Source of the DNA: Pisolithus tinctorius
Lineage: Eukaryota > Basidiomycota > Agaricomycetes > Boletales > Pisolithaceae
Assembly: GCA_024663395.1 (NCBI GenBank)
Contig: JANFAH010000009.1
Span: 1,736,001-1,800,000 of the forward strand
Length of the DNA stretch: 64,000 nt
Reading direction: 5' to 3'
Shown: piece by piece, positions 31,634 to 43,971 of the stretch
Layout of the letters: each line of letters begins with the position of its first letter
Numbering within the stretch: the stretch's first letter is position 1
Made by a program: the position numbers and the translations under genes
Notes under the pieces: generated by a model
Databases searched by the model: none
What the model was told of the DNA's origin: nothing
What the model saw: the letters and a program-made list of their open reading frames with translations, nothing else

Positions 31634-34600
31634 TTAACTGGCAACGTTGCTGCGGCGACGTTTATTTGCCCGCGATTTCTGAAATCGATACTCATCGTCC
31701 TCGTCATCACTGTAGTCTTCTTCAGGTGCATCTGGTCCATATAACTGCTTGCGTTTGTCAAGGTCCACCTTACGCAACGAACGGAGATGCGTGGTAAGGG
31801 ACTTGTGAAACTCAGACTAGACAGGCCATCAGGACCTTCGTGCAGAATTGTACCAGGGAAAAGTACCTTGTTAACTCTTAGTTTACCATCTGGTGGAGTA
31901 ATCTTCTCCAAGCGCCTGCGCTTCTCCTTGTACTGCAACGGGAGTTAGCTAAGAAATTCTATGTGAGCAAACACTGAGGAATTTACCTTCCGTTGCTCCT
32001 CTGCCAGAAGAGCAGACAGGTGCTTGATCCAACGCTGGAGATTTGACTCAACCTTCCGCTTCTTCGCCTGCATAGTCATCAGTGCGACCATTGCATTCTC
32101 ATCATCAGACTCGACAATGGCCTCGTCATCCGAATCCGGGATAATATAAGACGTGGCGGTTGTCGCTGTCGATCTTCGCGGTCTCTTCCGGCATATCCGC
32201 GGTGGCGTCGACGACGACGGGTCTGCTTGGCACAAGGAATGTGATACAGTGGCTGGGCTCGTCTCTTTCTTAACATCCCTGATCCTGTGCTTCCCATGTT
32301 GTCTCGGTTCTATCACCAGTGTCTGCTTGGAGAGATAGTCTTCCTCGCTGAAATAGAATTCGGCTCCGAGTTCGATTTCGTGGTACAGGCAGAAATTCTA
32401 TCCCCAACCATAAGGAAGTTCCACACGGCGGCTAGAACGTCACTCACGGGTGCTCTGCCCAAATGTGCGAGAAGCTTGAAATGTTTAAGAGTGATAGGCA
32501 CGCGCGCTGCCAGAGAGTTCGGTCCAGGCGTGGGGAGATAAAGGTGAAGCAGCTATTCACAAGCCGTCGCCAAATTGGTCGGGGTTGAATCAACAATCTT
32601 ACATACCGTACTGTTGTTGTTGATGACCGCATGAGTAAAGAAGACTGCCATTATAGGGCTCTCGGGAGGATAGGTTTCCTTGACCCATCTTCCAACTTGC
32701 AAAAATTCTGGTCCACGTCAATCCTGTACTGCGACGTACCTCTTGAACCACTTACCAGCTGGATAACCAAGTTTTGCTTGGACCTCACTATTGTACATGT
32801 TGTAATAATATGAGCGCCTACGCGCCCGAATCGGGGCCATCTCATCCTGGCGGATCATCGCGGAAAGGGTATCCTGGCCAATGGCACCCTGTGATTAAGT
32901 TATTCAGCGCGTTTGCCACGAATGCTTATCCAAGGAAAAGTAAACTGACCAATTCAACATCGTCAGTGCTTGAAGTCGTGTCGTCTTCAACTGCATCCTC
33001 CATGTGGATGTCGTAGTTCTCCCGGGGCGACTCCGCAGCACTCGACGGACCCGGTGCTTCGTCAGTACCAAGTGGCTCAGTATTCGACGAGCCATTGGCT
33101 GAACGTTGGTGTGTGGCGTTAGAGCTCACTCGACTCGCTTTCGTGCTACTATAATCGGGACACAGCGGTGCCTCGTAAGCCGCACAAGCCTGCTCATCCT
33201 CTAATGGGGGTAAATCGGCTATTGAGAGTGTATATCGCTGAACAGCAGCTTCGGCAACGAATTCCTTCAATCCATAATATTCGGTTAATCTTCTAATGGT
33301 TTTCCCCTATAAAGCCTGAATATAGCTGATATTTAAAAAAAGATGGACAGATACCTTGCTTCCGACTCCGAGACACGTGACGACAACTTCATGAACAAGT
33401 TCTTTAATCGCCTTTGGGCTCATATCCATTTCTTCTCTGGCGTAATCAAGGATGATAATAGGCTTCTCGATGAAAGGATTTGTCAAAATGGTCAGGATGT
33501 CTTGGCGGGTCACAGGGAGTAAGTTGAGACTCTGCAGCTTGCTCTTCGCCATGGTTAAAGGTGAGGAAGGTTGGAGCATGCCATCGAATAGGAAAACTGT
33601 CAAAAGCATGGCAGTCCGAACCGTCAGATCATTCGATGGGAAGTCGGAGTAAAGTTGACGCAAAACATTCGTGGTATACCCGGTCATTATAGAGCGAGAC
33701 TTCACGAAAAGCTGCGAAAGTGAGACGTCAATAACTGCGCGGCATACTCCTATTCGGCCCAATCCACCTTTATCAATTCAATTACCAAACCACTAGACAA
33801 GATCGTCAGCCAGTGGCACCACTATTGCAAAGGGATGCATTACCGAAGTGAAAACAACAGATCCCCCGTGCGGTCCAATGTTTTGAGAGCACGATACGCT
33901 GACTCGTTAGTCTTGGCTTCCATGCAGACTTCAGCTGCCACGGTGCGACTAAGGAACATCCTGAGCGACCGATTTCAGCACGAGGTGCGCCACACATAGT
34001 CGCGCATCAATACCTAGGGTCCAGCCGTTTCAATTCCCGAACGTTGGAAACGATCTCCTCTGACCGATCCACGGTGCTGAGTGACTGTTTCTCAAACATC
34101 TTACGGAAAATGAAGTCGCGGTACTGATAATGAAGTTGAGAATCACACCCGGCGATGACGTCAGTTTTCAATACCTTTGGGTCAATCCGAAAGCCATTCG
34201 CTTCTGCGTATGGCAATAGCCTCGGTTCGACTGCAAGTGCTATCGGGAGCTGAAACATAAGCGGATCCTACAATGACCGGGTAATCAATACGCGGCAAAT
34301 CTGGGACCATTCCGCAAACCTTCATGCTGAATGGGATGAACTGGGATCGTAGTCAACTTTTGATGACCAGCAATGGAGAACAGAAGACTGTGGCGCACTC
34401 TATACCGTTGGAATATGTCACGAATTTCCTCCCAGTTCTTTTGCCTCATATGCGAAGGGAGTCTGCTATCCTTTAAAAAGGCATGGAATTTGGATCCGTC
34501 GTCCTCATGTTTGCCCACCGGTACTTCGTTATCAAACATCTCGGCGGCGACCTTCTGGAAGTATGAGAAAACCGAGGGACGGACGGAACGAACCCATTGT

Positions 34601-35039
34601 GACTTGATAAATGGTGCATTTCCGCGGTAGAAGTGATGGATGGCGACCTGAAGGAGGTAACGAGATATATGCGCCCCACTATTGAAAAGAATCTGTGGAG
34701 AAATGTATATATGATCAGTAGATGGCCCCGGTCGGCAAGCACTTGACCAGCATGTGTTTTGTCACGCGGAAGACTCACATCAATAACCCTTTCGTCCAAA
34801 ATTTTCCCTTTACCCAACGCCCAAAACATCGCATCCATATGGCCATAGCGAGATAGAAAATAGTGGGCACGGACATACGGGTCTCTAGAGACATGAAGGA
34901 AACGCTTGGAGGTGAGAGTCAGAGCAGTGGGATCTTCGAGTTCGTAGATGATAAGTGCGATGACTTCATCTATAGGCGGCGTATCTGAGCATACATGCGG
35001 TGAAAAGCAACGGTCTCACACACCGCAAAGACGCTGCAT
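31634..35039 (-). CDS. Large multi-exon F-box protein with nuclear-type tail
   Basis: Probable substrate adaptor of an SCF ubiquitin ligase. Sixteen exons close in phase: 35039-35024, 34984-34779, 34692-34399, 34340-34320, 34267-34175, 34123-34014, 33960-33844, 33792-33768, 33711-33355, 33306-32950, 32888-32756, 32695-32607, 32552-32448, 32397-31987, 31932-31867, 31816-31634; 860 aa. The F-box-like N-terminus reads PPIDEVIALIIYELEDP and LTSKRFLHVS. A helical body follows (APFIKSQWVRSVRPSVF, IALAVEPRLLPYAEANGF, DFIFRKMFEKQ, NPFIEKPIIILDYAREEMDM). Then come an acidic/Ser tract, RARRRSYY, a predicted long helix with KEKRRRLEK, and a basic end ANKRRR. I recall similar proteins in other mushrooms but no assigned substrate. 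The first 16-nt exon is the weakest part. Confidence 0.82.
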
Positions 35040-35445
35040 GGTGGAGAGCGGGCCGCGACAGCAGATAGCCAACGAAATCGTAGACGTTGCGGGCGACCAC
35101 TAGTGGAATCAGTAAGACAAGCCTGTCCTGAATGCAGGCAACGACGAGCAGAGCCCGATCTAAGTGGACCCCGACCTTTGTTTGTGGTGGTGATGGTTGA
35201 ACGCCAAGGTGTTGTGCGAGCCAAATTGTGAGAGCCTCAAAGTATCGGACTTCCAAATTCGTCCGCGATTTCCATACGGTAGTAACTTTCTTGACACCCA
35301 ATCTCCTCCCTCAAGCTCCTATCTGTAGCAGGGCAGTGCAAGTACGATAAAGATGCTGTTCAACTCAGACAAGGTGTAGTTGGCCGTTATTTTTTCGTAG
35401 AACGGGCGTTGTCCATGGCAGATGCCGGCATACAAAATCCGTATT

Positions 35446-36634
35446 CTAAAACTGCCTGTTATAGTAACTCGTATAAACCCTCCAAGGCAGCTTCCAGTCA
35501 CGGACTTGCAACGACGGATGAAACACATCGAAGTTGACAGACTCCAGTCGAGTCAGTATGGACGCCGTAGGAATCTACGTTGCAAGGTTAAACGTCAAGC
35601 TAGACGATCCAGAGTATGACGCACGGCAGCAGAAAACAGGGGCATCACCGCTTGTGGGACTTTACCCCCTGTTTCCTTGAACATCTCTCGCGCGGTCATC
35701 ATGTTGTCATTTGCGATCGTGGCAAGCTCGAAGACGGCATCCTCCAGTTCCTTAGACGTTGCGTGTTTGGAGAACACCTCCTGTTGTTTGACACCGTGCT
35801 TTGCAGTAATCTCGGCGGGTATGACCATCACTCCTTTCGACGCATGAAAAGGGAGGGCACGTAAGAAAGTGGCAAAGGACTGGGCGATGCCCAAATGTGA
35901 AGCAGCATGAGAAAATATCGCCGATTCCTGGCGGAGCATGGACAAGATAAGGTAGAAGAATGTGGAAGATGTCGACTCCGCGTGGGCAGTCATGGACTCG
36001 ACAGTCAGATGTGTTGGGGAGAATAGCTCTTCTTCCTATTCAGAATCAGTAGTCGAAATACTATTGACAGGCGCACACCACTTACCCTCGCATCTATCAT
36101 CCTCTGAAAGTGATACTGAGCCAAATGACTATTTTGTGTTACCTGGTGCAAGGCAATGGCAATAGGATGCCGGGGAGGCGCGTTCTGCCCAGATGTCGAT
36201 GAAATGTAAATGCGGACGTGCCAGAAACCACTCACCTTGAATATGTCCTTGACAGCATTTCTCCAGAACACGAACCGACCTTGCCCAAGGGTCGTTTGCG
36301 ACACGGCTTCCTTCACGGTTGCCAATTCAATCTTGCGTGACCGAGTTCAGCGACCGATACACTCTGAACATTCCAGGCAAACAGTACTCACATAGAATGC
36401 TCTCATTGCATAGTATCCAGGTCGATGCACTCGTGGATACAGCTGTGAGGTCAAGAAGGCTTCATAGTCATGTTTCCGAACGAGATCTTTGCAATAGTCG
36501 GCCGCCTCGGATATTCCAGCAGAAGAACGAACGCATGGAGTGGTAGAGAACGTATTACTATTCCACAGCCTTCCTAGTCGCCATGCATGACCAGCTAGAT
36601 GAGCTGTAGTACGCCACTGCCTGAGCGGAACCAT
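35446..36634 (-). CDS. NDUFAF6: Complex I assembly factor NDUFAF6 (squalene/phytoene-synthase fold)
   Basis: Mitochondrial matrix protein with a squalene/phytoene synthase fold that helps assemble NADH:ubiquinone oxidoreductase. Exons 36634-36392, 36331-36236, 36184-36086, 36035-35625, 35574-35446; 325 aa. Basic N-terminus (VPLRQWRTTAHLAGHAWRLG) suits a targeting peptide. Family blocks: KHDYEAFLTSQLYP, YAMRAFY, FVFWRNAVKDIF, APPRHPIAIALHQ, TAHAESTSSTFFYLILSML, SHLGIAQSFATFLRALPF, VIPAEITAKHG, NFDVFHPSLQVRDWKLPW. The aspartate-rich catalytic motifs of true synthases are absent, as in other NDUFAF6 proteins. It shares a 135-bp divergent promoter with SDHAF1. Confidence 0.92.
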
Positions 36635-36769
36635 GAAACCATGACAAGAAAATCAAAGTTCGGTACTAGGCGGTGTCCGGGGAACTGACAGTCGTTACGA
36701 ATACCCCGGAATCATCCCTCGGACCTCCAGGGAACGATCGTCTTAAAGCTCTTCCTAGAAGAGACGACG

Positions 36770-37119
36770 ATGTCGGCTCCATCAGGGCTTCAGAAGGAAG
36801 TCCTCGCGTTGTACAGACGGTAACCGTCTCTTCGTTACGTTGATTTGTGCTTCGCTCATGTATGTCTAGCGCACTACGAATGGTACGGACGAAACCGTCG
36901 CACACGCAGGACAAGTTTTCGCTCTTGGTTCGTTATATGTTTCATGTCCAAGCGTCTGCCGTATCACCTCGCAAAGTCTCAGCAATCGAACATCTACTTA
37001 GACGCGGAAGAAGACAGATAGAGTTGTTCGAGAATCCGTCCATTAGAGACTGTCACATTTCTCAGGATATGAGGGAATGGGAGCGAAGCCGGAGGAAATA
37101 TCATAGTCAAACCAGCTAG
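36770..37119 (+). CDS. SDHAF1: Succinate dehydrogenase assembly factor 1 (LYR motif)
   Basis: Mitochondrial LYR-motif protein that helps insert Fe-S clusters into the Sdh2 subunit of complex II. Exons 36770-36819 and 36870-37119; 99 aa. It begins SGLQKEVLALYRR, carrying the LYR triplet, which is split from the following ALRMV by the intron. Downstream come VSPRKVSAIEHLLRRGRRQI (the basic arginine-rich SDHAF1 stretch) and NPSIRDC. Length and order match the family. It is oriented head-to-head with NDUFAF6 and tail-to-tail with bL29m (101 bp between stops). Confidence 0.9.
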
Positions 37120-37219
37120 CCTAGCCTTGCAAGGTGGACAACGAGCTGTTTCGATTAGGCCGAGATATCCATGTGTACATAAGGAGGACAATACTGTTCG
37201 GAGGCCGGACACACAAGTG

Positions 37220-37949
37220 TCATCGTACCTCACGCGGCAAAGCCCTACGTCTACTCTTCACTCGATAAAAGGGATCTGTTATTTTCTTCGGAACCTCCTT
37301 CTTCGAGCCTTCCCCAGCATCAAGAATCTTCTCATACACCACCCGCCGCTCGTTGATGACATACTTCAAACGGGCCATCGACTTTCGGCACTATGAAACG
37401 GCAGTAGGAAACGGCCCAGGAAGAGTATCCTCAAGTTACTCACCAGGCGGTCTCGGACAGAAGCCGCAAGTGATTCAGTGCTGCGAATTCCGAGTCTTCT
37501 AGCCTCCTCCTTCTGCGTTGCGAGGATATTGCGTTCTCGTAGTAGTACATACCACAACGTGTGCAGGTCTTTGAAGCTTTTACGGCGAAGCTCTGATGCA
37601 ATCCATGACCTCCCTGAGAACTGAATTGTGAGATAAGAACGACCGCGCAGTGATTCTGGCACGTACCCGACTCGGCGTAGGCATCTCGAGGTTCGACGGT
37701 CTCATAAGTTGCTTTTCCCTCAGAATCCACATTCTTCCGGAAGAAAGCCCACAAGCCGTGATTTGGATCGACCTCTACGCCCAAGTGCGGTCGACTTCCA
37801 GGTGGTTTCGTTTGCTTAGCAGTAGCACCACCCTGGACCTCGACGGGTGCAGTTCCCGCAGCAGAATGACTCGATGTGACAGCTTCAGTCGACGCGCATC
37901 GAGTAAAGGGCGTAATGCGCATTAAACGCAACGAACGCGCTGCGAGCAT
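37220..37949 (-). CDS. MRPL4: Mitochondrial large-subunit ribosomal protein bL29m (MRPL47/Mrpl4)
   Basis: L29-family protein at the exit tunnel of the mitoribosome. Exons 37949-37667, 37613-37444, 37390-37220; 207 aa. N-terminus is a basic presequence ([20 protein letters not shown]). The MRP-L47 domain reads [59 protein letters not shown], and [17 protein letters not shown] basic C-terminus ends the protein. The second acceptor (ttctcag at 37614) was chosen because it alone restores the SGRSW junction. Confidence 0.93.
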
Positions 37950-38292
37950 AGTGGAAACCTTCCTCCCAAGGTAATTGAGAAGGAGACGCAGTGGGCGAGC
38001 CAGATGGGCTTGTAAATTCTTTGCACAGCCACCCAATCCACAGTTGCCTCTTCCGGACGATCCGCCTATATGGACTTGAGCGGCCCGCTGGCATAAGTGA
38101 TGAAGATCCTTGCGAAAATTCACCTCGACGGAGGGGAAAAAATCCCGCAAAAGCAGGGGCGGCTATTCGACAGGATAAGGATAAGCAAATTACTCTCCCC
38201 GCCGGCGTAGCGGATCGACCGTTACTTCCGTCTCTTGTGGGATTATAGCCAATTCATCTCCTACTCATGCATACCATCTAGCGCACTCTATC

Positions 38293-38580
38293 ATGCGCAC
38301 CTTCATTCTGCTGGTCGTGTCTCTCACCGCCTTATCCAATGCACTAGTCCTACGACAAGCACCCCCTGCTCAACCGACGGCTGCCGGTGCTAACTCGGGC
38401 ACGGGAGGATTACTGACAACGAGTGGGTTCACATCCTTGCTTTAGTGTTGTTCTGATTTTTTTTGTCTAGCTGCGAATGCTGCTGTGAACAGCGCTCCTT
38501 ACACCGTACCCATTAACACGGCCACCTACTTCTGGACCAGCGTCAGTATCATCCCAGGTGTAAGCACGATTCACATGTGA
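38293..38580 (+). CDS. Small secreted protein, unknown function
   Basis: Exons 38293-38422 and 38471-38580; 79 aa. A clear signal peptide, MRTFILLVVSLTALSNA, is followed by an Ala/Pro/Thr/Gly-rich mature part. No cysteines in the mature region. The second exon might end at a donor GTGTAA at 38559 instead of the stop at 38578-38580, which would leave a further exon. It diverges from bL29m. Function unknown. Confidence 0.55.
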
Positions 38581-39017
38581 GAGCATGACTTAACATCAGG
38601 TGAGTCATCGGCTTTTCCATTTGATCAGTCATGATAACACACTTCACGTCCATAGTTCTGGGGAACGTAGTTGTTTGATGCTTGGTGTGACTCGAAATAT
38701 CATAGAAATCGAAATCTGGATGTACATGCCAGCTAGTATTAGAGAGAATATTCATGATTTTGAGTTGCTCTCTGCGAGATAAGTTCGTTCGTGTCTTATC
38801 TTCCTTGGCGTAAGTCTAAGGGTTAGTGGGCGGATAGTCACTTCGAAATTATACTTCCGCACATGATCCCGTCTTCCGCAGCCGCGGACGGAAGATGATC
38901 GCGACCCGATGCCTGAGCCCGCACAAGAGTCGCCTCAGAACCCATAAGACATCGACGCGCTCTATGGCCCGCCATACCCTCGCCCACTTTTTCGCCTCTC
39001 AATTTGGACCCGCAACT
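38581..39017. other. Intergenic, no gene seen
   Basis: 437 bp between the two predicted secreted proteins; probable promoter/UTR sequence only. Confidence 0.45.
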
Positions 39018-39638
39018 ATGTTCTTTTTTCGGCTTGCTGTCGTTCTTGCCCTGCTCTGCATTGCGCTGACCAGCGCGTCGCCTAACCCGTTCCCAGATGC
39101 TGGGCGCAGAGGTTACGCCGGCCACGCGAGAAATGTCGGCCATCCTGGGCACCCCAGGCACCCTGCTCACCCTGCACATCCGCGAAACGTGGACAGTCAC
39201 CGTGCGCATCATAAGCACCATGGCCGGCAAGTCGGACCACGAGTGAGTTCGCTTTGACATTCGTTCCACGGACACCAGGCCAAGTGTACTCCTCAGCAGG
39301 CTCAGCAACAAAACACCAAGCGCGGGGGCGCCGGCGGTTGTCTCAACACCTTTACCGTGACAGAAACCACTACTTCCACAGCACACTACACATCAACGTC
39401 GATCGTTCAGACCACTCAGGTAGTCTCATCGACCGAATTAGCGACCGAGACCTATACTGCCACCGTCACGGTCACCACAACTCCCAAGGTGGTAGCATCC
39501 ACAGAGTGGATAACGGCGACGGCAACAGCCACAATAACCCCCAAGATGATCACGTCAACGATCTGGGTGACCAGTACCCAGATGGCGCAGACAACTGCTG
39601 TGAGTAGCTTTGTGGCACTTAAGAAGACTGAAGACTGA
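39018..39638 (+). CDS. Secreted His/Pro- and Thr-rich protein
   Basis: Exons 39018-39242 and 39279-39638 (36-bp intron); 194 aa. Signal peptide FFFRLAVVLALLCIALTSAS, then a GHPGHPRHPAHPAHPR repeat rich in His and Pro, then a mature C-terminal two thirds dominated by Thr/Ser/Val, with TVTVTTTPK- and STEWITATATATITPK-like repeats. This composition fits an O-mannosylated surface or wall protein. No GPI-anchor signal is evident at the C-terminus. Function unknown; no family recognised. Confidence 0.65.
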
Positions 39639-39867
39639 TGAAACCCGTTCAAAGTACTGAATACGGACCTGACGGCGACGGAGATTGTTGCGATACGAGT
39701 TTGAAGAAACCTGGACTCTTGACTCCGGACAACTGACGACCGAAAAAAGGCTTACCTGTATCTCCTCACGTAACGTACGATTTCAAAGGTATCGGACTTG
39801 ATAGCGTCATTGGCACAGTTATTAACGAATGTAGAAAATGGAAACATATCGATAGAATGATATAGAA

Positions 39868-40475
39868 TTATTTCTTTGGTCTCTGCGCTGATTGCATCAT
39901 GAGCGATGACGCAAAAACTATTGCGAAGACACACACCTCCATATTTACTCCTTGCTGACATGCGTCCCACAACGCCACCAAAGTCTAATGCACCGCGAAC
40001 GATTTTGTAGCTGGGGACCGAATCGTAAGAGTGACTAGAGAAAACCCCGAAACGAGCCTCTAACGCACCGGACACCTGGCAAATCCTGTGCACGACCACC
40101 ACGGACCAACACAACACTGTGCTCCTGCAGGTTGTGCCCTTCTCCCTGAATGTACGCCATGACGGTATTCCCGTTCGTCAGCTTTACACGGGCAACTTTC
40201 CGCTTTGCCGAGTTGGGTTTCTTCGGAGCCATAATAAATATCTGAGCACAGACACCTTTCTTTTGCGGACAGTTGTCTAGGAGTGGCGATTTTGCCTTGG
40301 AAGCTTTCTGGGGCTTCTTTCGGCGCATTGTTTGGTTCAAAGTCATGGAAAGCGACGAAGAAGAGCTGAAGGACCTAGTGTAGAGAAACGAAGCCCCCGC
40401 CGCAGTTGGCTTGTGATGAGACATGAGAGCCCATGTTTGAGGCACTCTGCAACAGCTCTTCAAGACCGACAGCAT
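39868..40475 (-). CDS. MRPS12: Mitochondrial small-subunit ribosomal protein uS12m
   Basis: Decoding-centre protein of the mitoribosome small subunit. Exons 40475-40069, 40010-39937, 39887-39868; 166 aa. A presequence-like N-terminus (RSFSSSSS) precedes the S12 core: [30 protein letters not shown] (the universally conserved PNSA loop), [20 protein letters not shown] and [11 protein letters not shown]. The end is [20 protein letters not shown], whose last exon is 20 nt. Reading straight through intron 2 would give a spurious long tail. Confidence 0.94.
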
Positions 40476-42692
40476 CTTCTTCCAAATGAACGCAATGAAA
40501 ATGTGGCTTGTAAGTTCCGGTACTCCGTATGTAGTTCGTTATGTAAGCACGCGCCACTGACTTCTGCCGACGATTTATTGCTCCAGTTACCAGACCGTCT
40601 ATGAGGCTGCCGTCGATTAACGGCTTGCCTCTGTCTAGTTAACAGACTACGGCGATATGGCGGGCAGGTGAACGGCAGGTGCGTCTTATTGGACATGGCA
40701 ACTAAAATGCATAGCTGTGCAGAGCCTCGTGTCGCTCTCGTTACAGAATGGAATTATACCGGGAATCTAGTGTTTTGATTTCCTCCCATGGCGGAGCGCT
40801 GGACATCGCATCCCCGACCCACACACATTCTATGCAGCGTAAATGCCAGACACTTCCCCCTCAGGATCTCCGGCCGTTATCACGCCACCGGGCAGGTTAC
40901 TGCGTCTGCCTCATACCATGCCCTCTAGGGTTATGCCGTTAGGTATACTAGCTCCTCTCGTTGGTATCTGTATCAGGATCTCGGCAGTTCGACCCCACAA
41001 TTCAATAACCTTGAACTAGATTTCGTCCCATAGAGAATCACGGATATCACGTTCTGCTGATCTGTTGGGAGTCGACTCGTCGAGTCCCGCTGGGGGGAGC
41101 TTTCTCAAGCTCCTCGATGAGAGTCAGCGACTCGCACTGTTTTTGTCTCCTCTTGAACAGTCCGGGACAAGGCCTTTAAATACCCAAGAGATGACCCACC
41201 GTGAGCGTCGAAAATTCCAGAAATTCGTGGAATGTTCGTAATCACAACAGCAACCCCATGTCTGGAACCTTCTTCCCCTTGATCGCAGCTTGTTCGTCTC
41301 AAGGCTACCTTGTTGTTGTCAACGTGGCTGGTACTTGCTCTCCGTTCACCCCGTACGTTATGGTGGTTTTTACACAATCCGCTCACCAGCTCTGGCGGTG
41401 AGGGGGGAAGTCAGATTATATACATGCAGGACCGACCTTGCACCCAGACGTTTTGGTAAGAGGTCCTATTCCCCTCCGCTGGGTGACTCAACAGTTGTGT
41501 GAAGTGGACACCTGCAATACATACATAAACAAAAGTCGTCTTGCACCGTGTGGCATCAGGTGGTAATACAGACAACGAGTGGGGGCGTATACGGCACGTG
41601 TTTTTCTGTGAATGCCTTATCCTCACTGCCCGGCGCCTCACCCCCACTGTTGACGTCTTGCTCCCCGTTCCTCATGCTCACAGTCTCATTCTTGTCGTTT
41701 CTCCCCGTCGATATCACTGACTATATTTCGCACACTCACCCCGAGCTCTCCCTGGCGTGACTCCATGGCCTTGTACATTTCTGGCGTCACGCTTCAATCC
41801 AGTCGGTTGCTCGCTCTTTGAGGGAGTCCCTGCGACGTCACCGTATTTCCCTTTCTCTTTGTACTCTTATTCCGTCTCATTTTTCCTTGATAACTCCCAA
41901 AGTTTTTGTCCTGCCTACTGCGGGAACATGGATATTGTCATTTCAAACTATTAGTGGAGGAGACGCGTGATGCCAGACAAAAAAAAGACAGTACGCTGTG
42001 GCTCTGGTGTGTGACACGTAAATGAAGTCAAAATATAATTTGCAGTAGTTGTCCATGAAGTCATTCTAGTATCGAGCGGTATGCATGCTGTGTAACTTCA
42101 CTGGTCGAGATGCCAATTTCATGAATGGAACATGCACTTGCAGATCCTATTCGCAAGAGAAGGGTGTGCGAAAAGATGAGATGATAGTGGAAACGTCATC
42201 CTGATGTACTTACGTCTTACTTTTGCGTTCGTACCTTACACACTGTCGTCTTAACAAACTTGCCTCCTTTCCTTTCTTGAGAATTTGTGCTACCTGAAGT
42301 CTGCCATTGCGTCGTATCCGTTCGAGCGAAGGAAAGTATAAAACATGTGCATAGAGTCCACTGTGTTTTCTATCTCAAACTTCGGGTCCAGGGGCTATGA
42401 CGCCGGGGCCTCAGAGGGAGGGACAACGGTCAGAACAACTGAATTGGTATGACTCTACGGGCACTTCCATCACCACGACTGCTTGGTGTGCATTACGAAG
42501 ATATGTTGGTTGGCCACGCTACCAGGTCGGTAGCCTCAAGGCTATCACATGAACTTCGTATACAGACAAGCTTTGATCAGATCGATTACATAACCAAATT
42601 ACAAGTAACCGCGTATGGGCCGGCCCTAGATAGCAGTCAGTACGCGTCTCCGCTCCTCATTATTTACCGTCAGTTAACACGTTGACCGAAGA
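40476..42692. other. 2.2-kb region without recognised gene
   Basis: C/T-rich in places (41640-41900). A TATAAAA at 42337 lies 60 bp before an ATG at 42397 that opens a 54-codon frame (MTPGPQREGQ...), possibly a small unrecognised gene or an upstream ORF of NSE2. Nothing else could be supported. Confidence 0.4.
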
Positions 42693-43971
42693 ATGCCTGC
42701 CGCGTCTCGAAAGCGAGCTTCGCGTGCACGCAGGGAGCCGTCTGATGACCACATAGAAGCGGGTGACCTTACCCAACGCGACGGTGAAGCCGTAGACTCT
42801 GAGGCGAGCGACGGCGAGCAGTCACGTAGAACGGTGAAGAAGGATAAGAAAGATAAGAAGGGTAAGGCTGTACACGGAGAGGGAGGTCTAGCTCTCGAAT
42901 CTGACAATGACGACGGGAGGATCGATGTGGAGAACTTCCGCGACCAGCCCCTGGATAAGAAGGAAGGCGCAAAGCTGCACGGTATAGCCCAGGATTGGGA
43001 ATTAATTAGGAAGCAAATACATCAAGGCTCGTTTTCCCTTGTCAAGGATGTCGCCATATCCCTTGCGGACGTAATGGAAGTTGATCAGTCCGTGGAGGTT
43101 CGTTATGTGCAATACATCGGTTTTGTGGCTCACAGAATCCTCAAGGCATTGAATGGAGTTGATGTCATCATGAAGGAGCTCCTGGACATTGACCAAGAAA
43201 TGCTCTTCCGTGAGGAAACCCTGAAAGAGCTCCACCAGAAACTCATGCTTGGAGAGCGCGTGGTGAGTCAACTTCCGAATAGATGTCTTATTCATTTTAT
43301 AGCGGCCTTCCAGGAGGATGTGATGGATAGATATGAAAACGGGGTGAAAGAGAAGATAGACCATTACCGCAGCAAGACCAGTCGCCAGAAGTACGGATCC
43401 AGTGTGGTGTACACGCAATTCAGGGAAGGCATCTTTGTCCGTCTACATTACATTCATTGTTGAACCTGAAACTAATATCCCTACAAATAGGAGGTACAAA
43501 ATCCGGGCGCCCCGATACCACCTATCAAAGAATTCATTCCAAGAGGTATGTATCCACCGATTCAATGAAACCTTTTCTGATCACATCCAAAGAACGTGGT
43601 GATGGCAGTGATGATGATGATGAAGATCTTGAAATCGGAGGCGTAACTCAGGATTACAAGTGTCCTATTACGCTGACCACACTAGTGAACCCTATGACCT
43701 CGTAGGTGGCTACAAACCACTCATACGATCAAATTTCTTAACTACCGCTTTTAGCAAGGTCTGCGGACATTCATTTTCCGGAGACGCCATTCAGGAATAC
43801 CTCCAACGGGCTAGAGCAGATGGGATTGCGTGCCCTGCGGCGGGGTGCAAGAAGAGACTGACGATGGCAGTGTTACGTCCAGACAAGGATCTGGAAAAGA
43901 AAATCAAGATAGCGGCACGGCAACGTCAAAGGCTGGCAGAAGATAGTGACGACGGCGAGGTGATAGAATAG
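42693..43971 (+). CDS. NSE2: SMC5/6 complex E3 SUMO ligase Nse2/Mms21
   Basis: SUMO ligase subunit of the SMC5-SMC6 DNA-repair complex, nuclear. Exons 42693-43262, 43314-43436, 43491-43545, 43593-43701, 43755-43971; 357 aa. The charged N-terminus contains KKDKKDKKGK; the central helices bind Smc5. The catalytic SP-RING is TQDYKCPITLTTLVNPMTS followed by KVCGHSFSGDAIQEYL and CPAAGCKKRLTM, giving the expected Cys/His pattern (C, C, H, C, C). The acidic stretch DDDDED precedes the RING. The SP-RING is split exactly at the intron after MTS. Upper exon borders are less certain. Confidence 0.92.

Noticed and set aside
39254..39607. 117-codon plus-strand frame rich in Asp/His
   Set aside because: Alternate frame of the Thr-rich secreted protein; the other frame continues from a signal-peptide exon.
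40960..41000. Possible tRNA B-box (agttcgacccc)
   Set aside because: The T-stem does not pair and no A-box lies upstream.
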